Shown: positions 18,659 through 21,507 of the stretch, one piece after another
How the letters are laid out: each line of letters opens with the position of its first letter
Position numbering within the stretch: the stretch's first letter is position 1
DNA from: JAAZMX01 sp035388025
GTDB lineage: Bacteria; Patescibacteriota; Patescibacteriia; UBA2196; GWA2-42-15
Assembly (NCBI GenBank): GCA_035388025.1
Contig: DAOOPA010000012.1
Coordinates: forward strand, 1 to 21,507
Length of the DNA: 21,507 nt
Direction: 5' to 3'
Program-made: the position numbers and the translations under genes
The notes under the pieces: model-generated
What the model was told of the DNA's origin: nothing
What the model saw: the letters and a program-made list of their open reading frames with translations, nothing else
The model's database searches: none

Positions 18659-21507
18659 ATGCCTATGAATCTCTCCAAAAAATGGCAACGTGCTTTTACG
18701 CTTTGCTATATTTTTGTATTTCTTCTGCAGATGACTCTGTCCGGAGCGATCTCTGCTATCCCCATTGCTCTGGCCGAAGAAATAGAAACCTCGGCTGAAA
18801 ATCCCAGCTCCCCTCCGCCGATTTTTGATCCGACTGATCTCTGGGACAAATCCTCGCTGGAATTTATGCCTGCCTGTACAGTCACCTGCGAGCAAGCCGT
18901 TTCCCAAATTTGTAACCATGGCGATGAGCCCATGGCCGGCCATGTAAATTACGAACTTTGGTATAACGAATCAGGCGGCGGCAAAAAAGGCACTCTAACC
19001 ACCACAGGTGAAGTCCCGGCCCTTGGCGTGAATGAATGTTATGATTTGATTTTTGTACCCACCGCTCTTGGCAATTATCAATTCAAAGTTTCCCAGCGCC
19101 CCGGCCATCCTGGCAAGGGAGAACTCTGGAGCAATGAATGCGGAGTCGCCGATATCGCTTCCTGTCTCAAACCGATCTACGGCGACAGCCAGCTGGATGA
19201 CCCTGAACAGTGCGATGATGGCAATACGGTTGACGGTGATGGTTGTTCTGCCGCTTGCGCGCTTGAACCTGCTTGCGGCGATGGCATAGTCAATCAATCT
19301 TCAGAACAATGTGATGATGGCAATACGGTTGACGCTGATGATTGCAGTAATAGCTGTCTTACCCCAGTCTGCGGCGATGGCGTAGTCAATGGCGCTGAAC
19401 AGTGCGATGATGGCAATACGGTTGCCGATGATGGTTGTTCTGCCGCTTGTCTTTTGGAACACCATTTGGAATCCCTGCCCTTTAGTCCGCTTGGCGACGC
19501 CCAGCTCAATTGTCTGCCCACCCCAATCTGCGGCGATGGCCTGGTCAATCAGATTTCTGAACAGTGCGATGATGGCAACTCACTCCCTAACGATGGTTGC
19601 TATAAGTGCAAAAAAACTACTTTTGACTTTACCTGCGCCCGTCAAGAATTGGTCACAAATGGTACCGGCCTGACTACCAGCCAACCCCAAAGTTTTACCC
19701 TGAATTTGACCAATAATCCAATTTTTGCGGAACTGCTCTGGACAGCCAGACTTTCCTCTGATAATACCGCTACCATCAATAGTGTTGAATACACTGGTTA
19801 TTTGACCGGTCCCAGCCTGGAAGTTAATAATAATGTCGTCTTTGTGAGAGATATCACCAGCCTCCTCTCTTCTGGCTCCAATACCTTGAGTATCGGCGGA
19901 CTCGCCACCAGCCAGACCTCTGGCCGTATTGATGGCGCCGTTGCCCTGGCCGTAGTGCCAGGCTCCGTTGAAAAGACAATCAAGATTATCAATACCAATG
20001 AATTCGTTTATTCCCAACGCGAATCCGGCATCCGCGCTTTTTCCAGCGTCTATGTTTTTGATATCGCTCCCCGACCCGTACCGCAAACCGTCACCCTGAC
20101 TCTGGTTGTCGGCGATACCGAAGGCGGACTTGATACTGATAAAGTCTGGTACGCCACCGGTTCCGGTTCTGTTCCGAGCAAAGTCGCCGGCACCGGTACG
20201 CTCTTGGCCCAAAATGAGCTCATCGGCAACAAAGGCGCCCAGATTGATATCATGACCAAAAATATCACCGTTCCGGCTAACCACACCTTCCTCGCTGTCC
20301 AATTGGAATCCCCGCTCGCTGATCATGAGGCTGACAGTATGATCCTAGCTTCTCTCGCTTTGGAGACTCCCTGCCAGACAACCCCAATCTGCGGCGATGG
20401 CGTGAAAAATGGTACGGAGCAATGCGATGATGGCAACCAGATCAATACTGATGGCTGTACCAATAGCTGTCTCACCCCGGTCTGCGGCGATGGCTTTATC
20501 TGGACTGGCCATGAGACTTGCGATAATAATGGTCAAAATGGCCAGGTATGCACTCCGCCCTATGGCGGCGAATGTAGCTATTGTTCTGAACTGTGCGAAC
20601 CAATCCGTCTCTTTGGACCCTATTGCGGTGATGGAATAAAAAATGGCGCTGAACAATGCGACGGTACCAGCGGCCTCGGGCCCAATCAAACTTGTACTCC
20701 CAATTGTACTTTAGAAAATGAACCTTATTGCGGCGATGGCCTCGTCAACCAAACCAGCGAAGTCTGCGATGATGGCAATACCATTGACAACGACCAATGC
20801 CGCAACAATTGCACCCTGACTGAATGCGAATTTGATCTTGACATGATGCTGGTTATGGATCGCTCCGGCTCGATGGCCTATGACAGTCCGACCCGCCTCT
20901 CCTTGGCGCAAACCTCGGCCAATAATTTTCTCTCTTATCTCAATACTACCGATCAATCAGGTCTTGTGTCTTTTGCCACTACCGCGACCTTGGACAAAAA
21001 TCTGTCCAACAATCATGGAGCGACCCAAACAGCGGTCAATAGTTTATCGCCTCTTGGCGCTACCAATATAGGCGACGCTATCAAATTGGCCAATGGCGAA
21101 TTGCTTTCCTCTCGCCACAACCCCCAAGCTGTTTCTATAGAAATTTTGATCACTGATGGCATGGCCAATAAGCCTTCTGGTCCCGGCTATGGCGAATATC
21201 AACCTGATGTCAATTATGCCCTGAGCAAAGCGGCTGAGGCCGCCGCCTCTGGCATCAAAATCTTCACCATCGGTCTGGGCACTGATATCAATACCGCCAT
21301 GTTGCAAGCAATCGCTGATTCAACCGGCGGTAAATATTATTCTTCGCCGACCGCCCAAGAGCTGGAAGATATTTTTTCAGAAATCGCTTTTGATGTCTGT
21401 CAATATGGCACCATCGCCGGTTGCAAATACAACGATCTGAACCGCAATGGCCAGATTGATTTTGGCGAACCGCCCATCTCCGGCTGGGAGATCATTCTGG
21501 AAAACGA
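18659..21507 (+). CDS. Very large secreted adhesin-like protein, 5' part (DUF4215 repeats, vWA, SdrD B-like)
   Basis: The frame is open from ATG 18659 to the window end (949 codons so far); the ATG at 18665 is an equal alternative start. A signal peptide (about 10-39, ending IALAEE) is followed by a Cys-containing region and about eight Cys-rich repeats of the DUF4215/Myxococcus type (CGDG...N..EQCDDGN...DGC...C): four at about 173-317 and four more near 580-720, two of them variant. Between them lies a beta-rich domain (about 320-575). A von Willebrand A domain follows (about 725-915) with the MIDAS core DRSGS at 734-738. From about 918 an SdrD B-like domain begins (YNDLNRNGQIDFGEPPISGW). 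The layout is that of an extended surface adhesin; the ligand is unknown and the C-terminal anchor lies outside the window. Confidence 0.9.
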   Translation, partial: MPMNLSKKWQRAFTLCYIFVFLLQMTLSGAISAIPIALAEEIETSAENPSSPPPIFDPTDLWDKSSLEFMPACTVTCEQAVSQICNHGDEPMAGHVNYELWYNESGGGKKGTLTTTGEVPALGVNECYDLIFVPTALGNYQFKVSQRPGHPGKGELWSNECGVADIASCLKPIYGDSQLDDPEQCDDGNTVDGDGCSAACALEPACGDGIVNQSSEQCDDGNTVDADDCSNSCLTPVCGDGVVNGAEQCDDGNTVADDGCSAACLLEHHLESLPFSPLGDAQLNCLPTPICGDGLVNQISEQCDDGNSLPNDGCYKCKKTTFDFTCARQELVTNGTGLTTSQPQSFTLNLTNNPIFAELLWTARLSSDNTATINSVEYTGYLTGPSLEVNNNVVFVRDITSLLSSGSNTLSIGGLATSQTSGRIDGAVALAVVPGSVEKTIKIINTNEFVYSQRESGIRAFSSVYVFDIAPRPVPQTVTLTLVVGDTEGGLDTDKVWYATGSGSVPSKVAGTGTLLAQNELIGNKGAQIDIMTKNITVPANHTFLAVQLESPLADHEADSMILASLALETPCQTTPICGDGVKNGTEQCDDGNQINTDGCTNSCLTPVCGDGFIWTGHETCDNNGQNGQVCTPPYGGECSYCSELCEPIRLFGPYCGDGIKNGAEQCDGTSGLGPNQTCTPNCTLENEPYCGDGLVNQTSEVCDDGNTIDNDQCRNNCTLTECEFDLDMMLVMDRSGSMAYDSPTRLSLAQTSANNFLSYLNTTDQSGLVSFATTATLDKNLSNNHGATQTAVNSLSPLGATNIGDAIKLANGELLSSRHNPQAVSIEILITDGMANKPSGPGYGEYQPDVNYALSKAAEAAASGIKIFTIGLGTDINTAMLQAIADSTGGKYYSSPTAQELEDIFSEIAFDVCQYGTIAGCKYNDLNRNGQIDFGEPPISGWEIILEN

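Overview
The window looks like a chromosomal segment from a Patescibacteria (CPR) bacterium, probably of the Parcubacteria/Falkowbacteria type. This is inferred from family resemblance, not from a search. The evidence is a small membrane histidine kinase with a stand-alone receiver, a CAP-domain protein with a basic N-terminus, an HtrA-like protease ending in a repeat module that I associate with CPR surface proteins, several cysteine-containing secreted proteins, and genes that mostly lack Shine-Dalgarno (SD) sites. Several of those genes instead have an extended -10 box (TGTTAWAAT-like) only 6-10 bases before the ATG, so they are probably leaderless.

Layout. 1-5660: the end of an unknown gene; a divergent two-component pair; two GT-B glycosyltransferases separated by a small protein with a FlgM-like stretch; and a CAP-domain membrane protein. 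5737-7430: a tightly overlapping four-gene operon with strong SD sites and TTG/ATG starts. Its first product has a Por/type IX secretion-like C-terminal sorting domain, and the other three are small proteins that seem to be paralogues. 7440-7760: non-coding, with a 150-base palindrome, a 15-bp perfect hairpin and a second copy of the operon's terminator. 7905-10382: the HtrA-like protease. 10451-11282: a REP-associated tyrosine transposase (RAYT) bracketed by REP/REPIN palindromes, with further copies at 12314-12590, 13272 and 16747. 11295-11921: a second SD-led cassette on the minus strand, coding for a coiled-coil protein and a 58-residue membrane protein. 12008-12302: a candidate stand-alone structured RNA of about 260 nt with its own promoter, three long hairpins and a terminator.

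12869-21507: a zinc-ribbon protein, then a surface-protein locus. Two secreted proteins share a 951-bp stretch that appears identical, with unrelated flanks, and a covarying leader hairpin. After them come a tRNA gene on the minus strand, a diverged third paralogue with a Pro/Glu/Thr-rich stalk, and the start of a very large adhesin-like protein (DUF4215-type Cys repeats, a von Willebrand A domain and an SdrD B-like domain) that runs off the window.

Taken together, the region is an envelope and surface-display locus (sugar transfer, protease, S-layer-like or adhesin proteins, sensor kinase). It appears to have been remodelled by a REPIN-RAYT system, by gene conversion between surface-protein copies, and by insertion of SD-led cassettes that look foreign. 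All structures and alignments were read by eye; no folding, homology search or gene-finding software was used.
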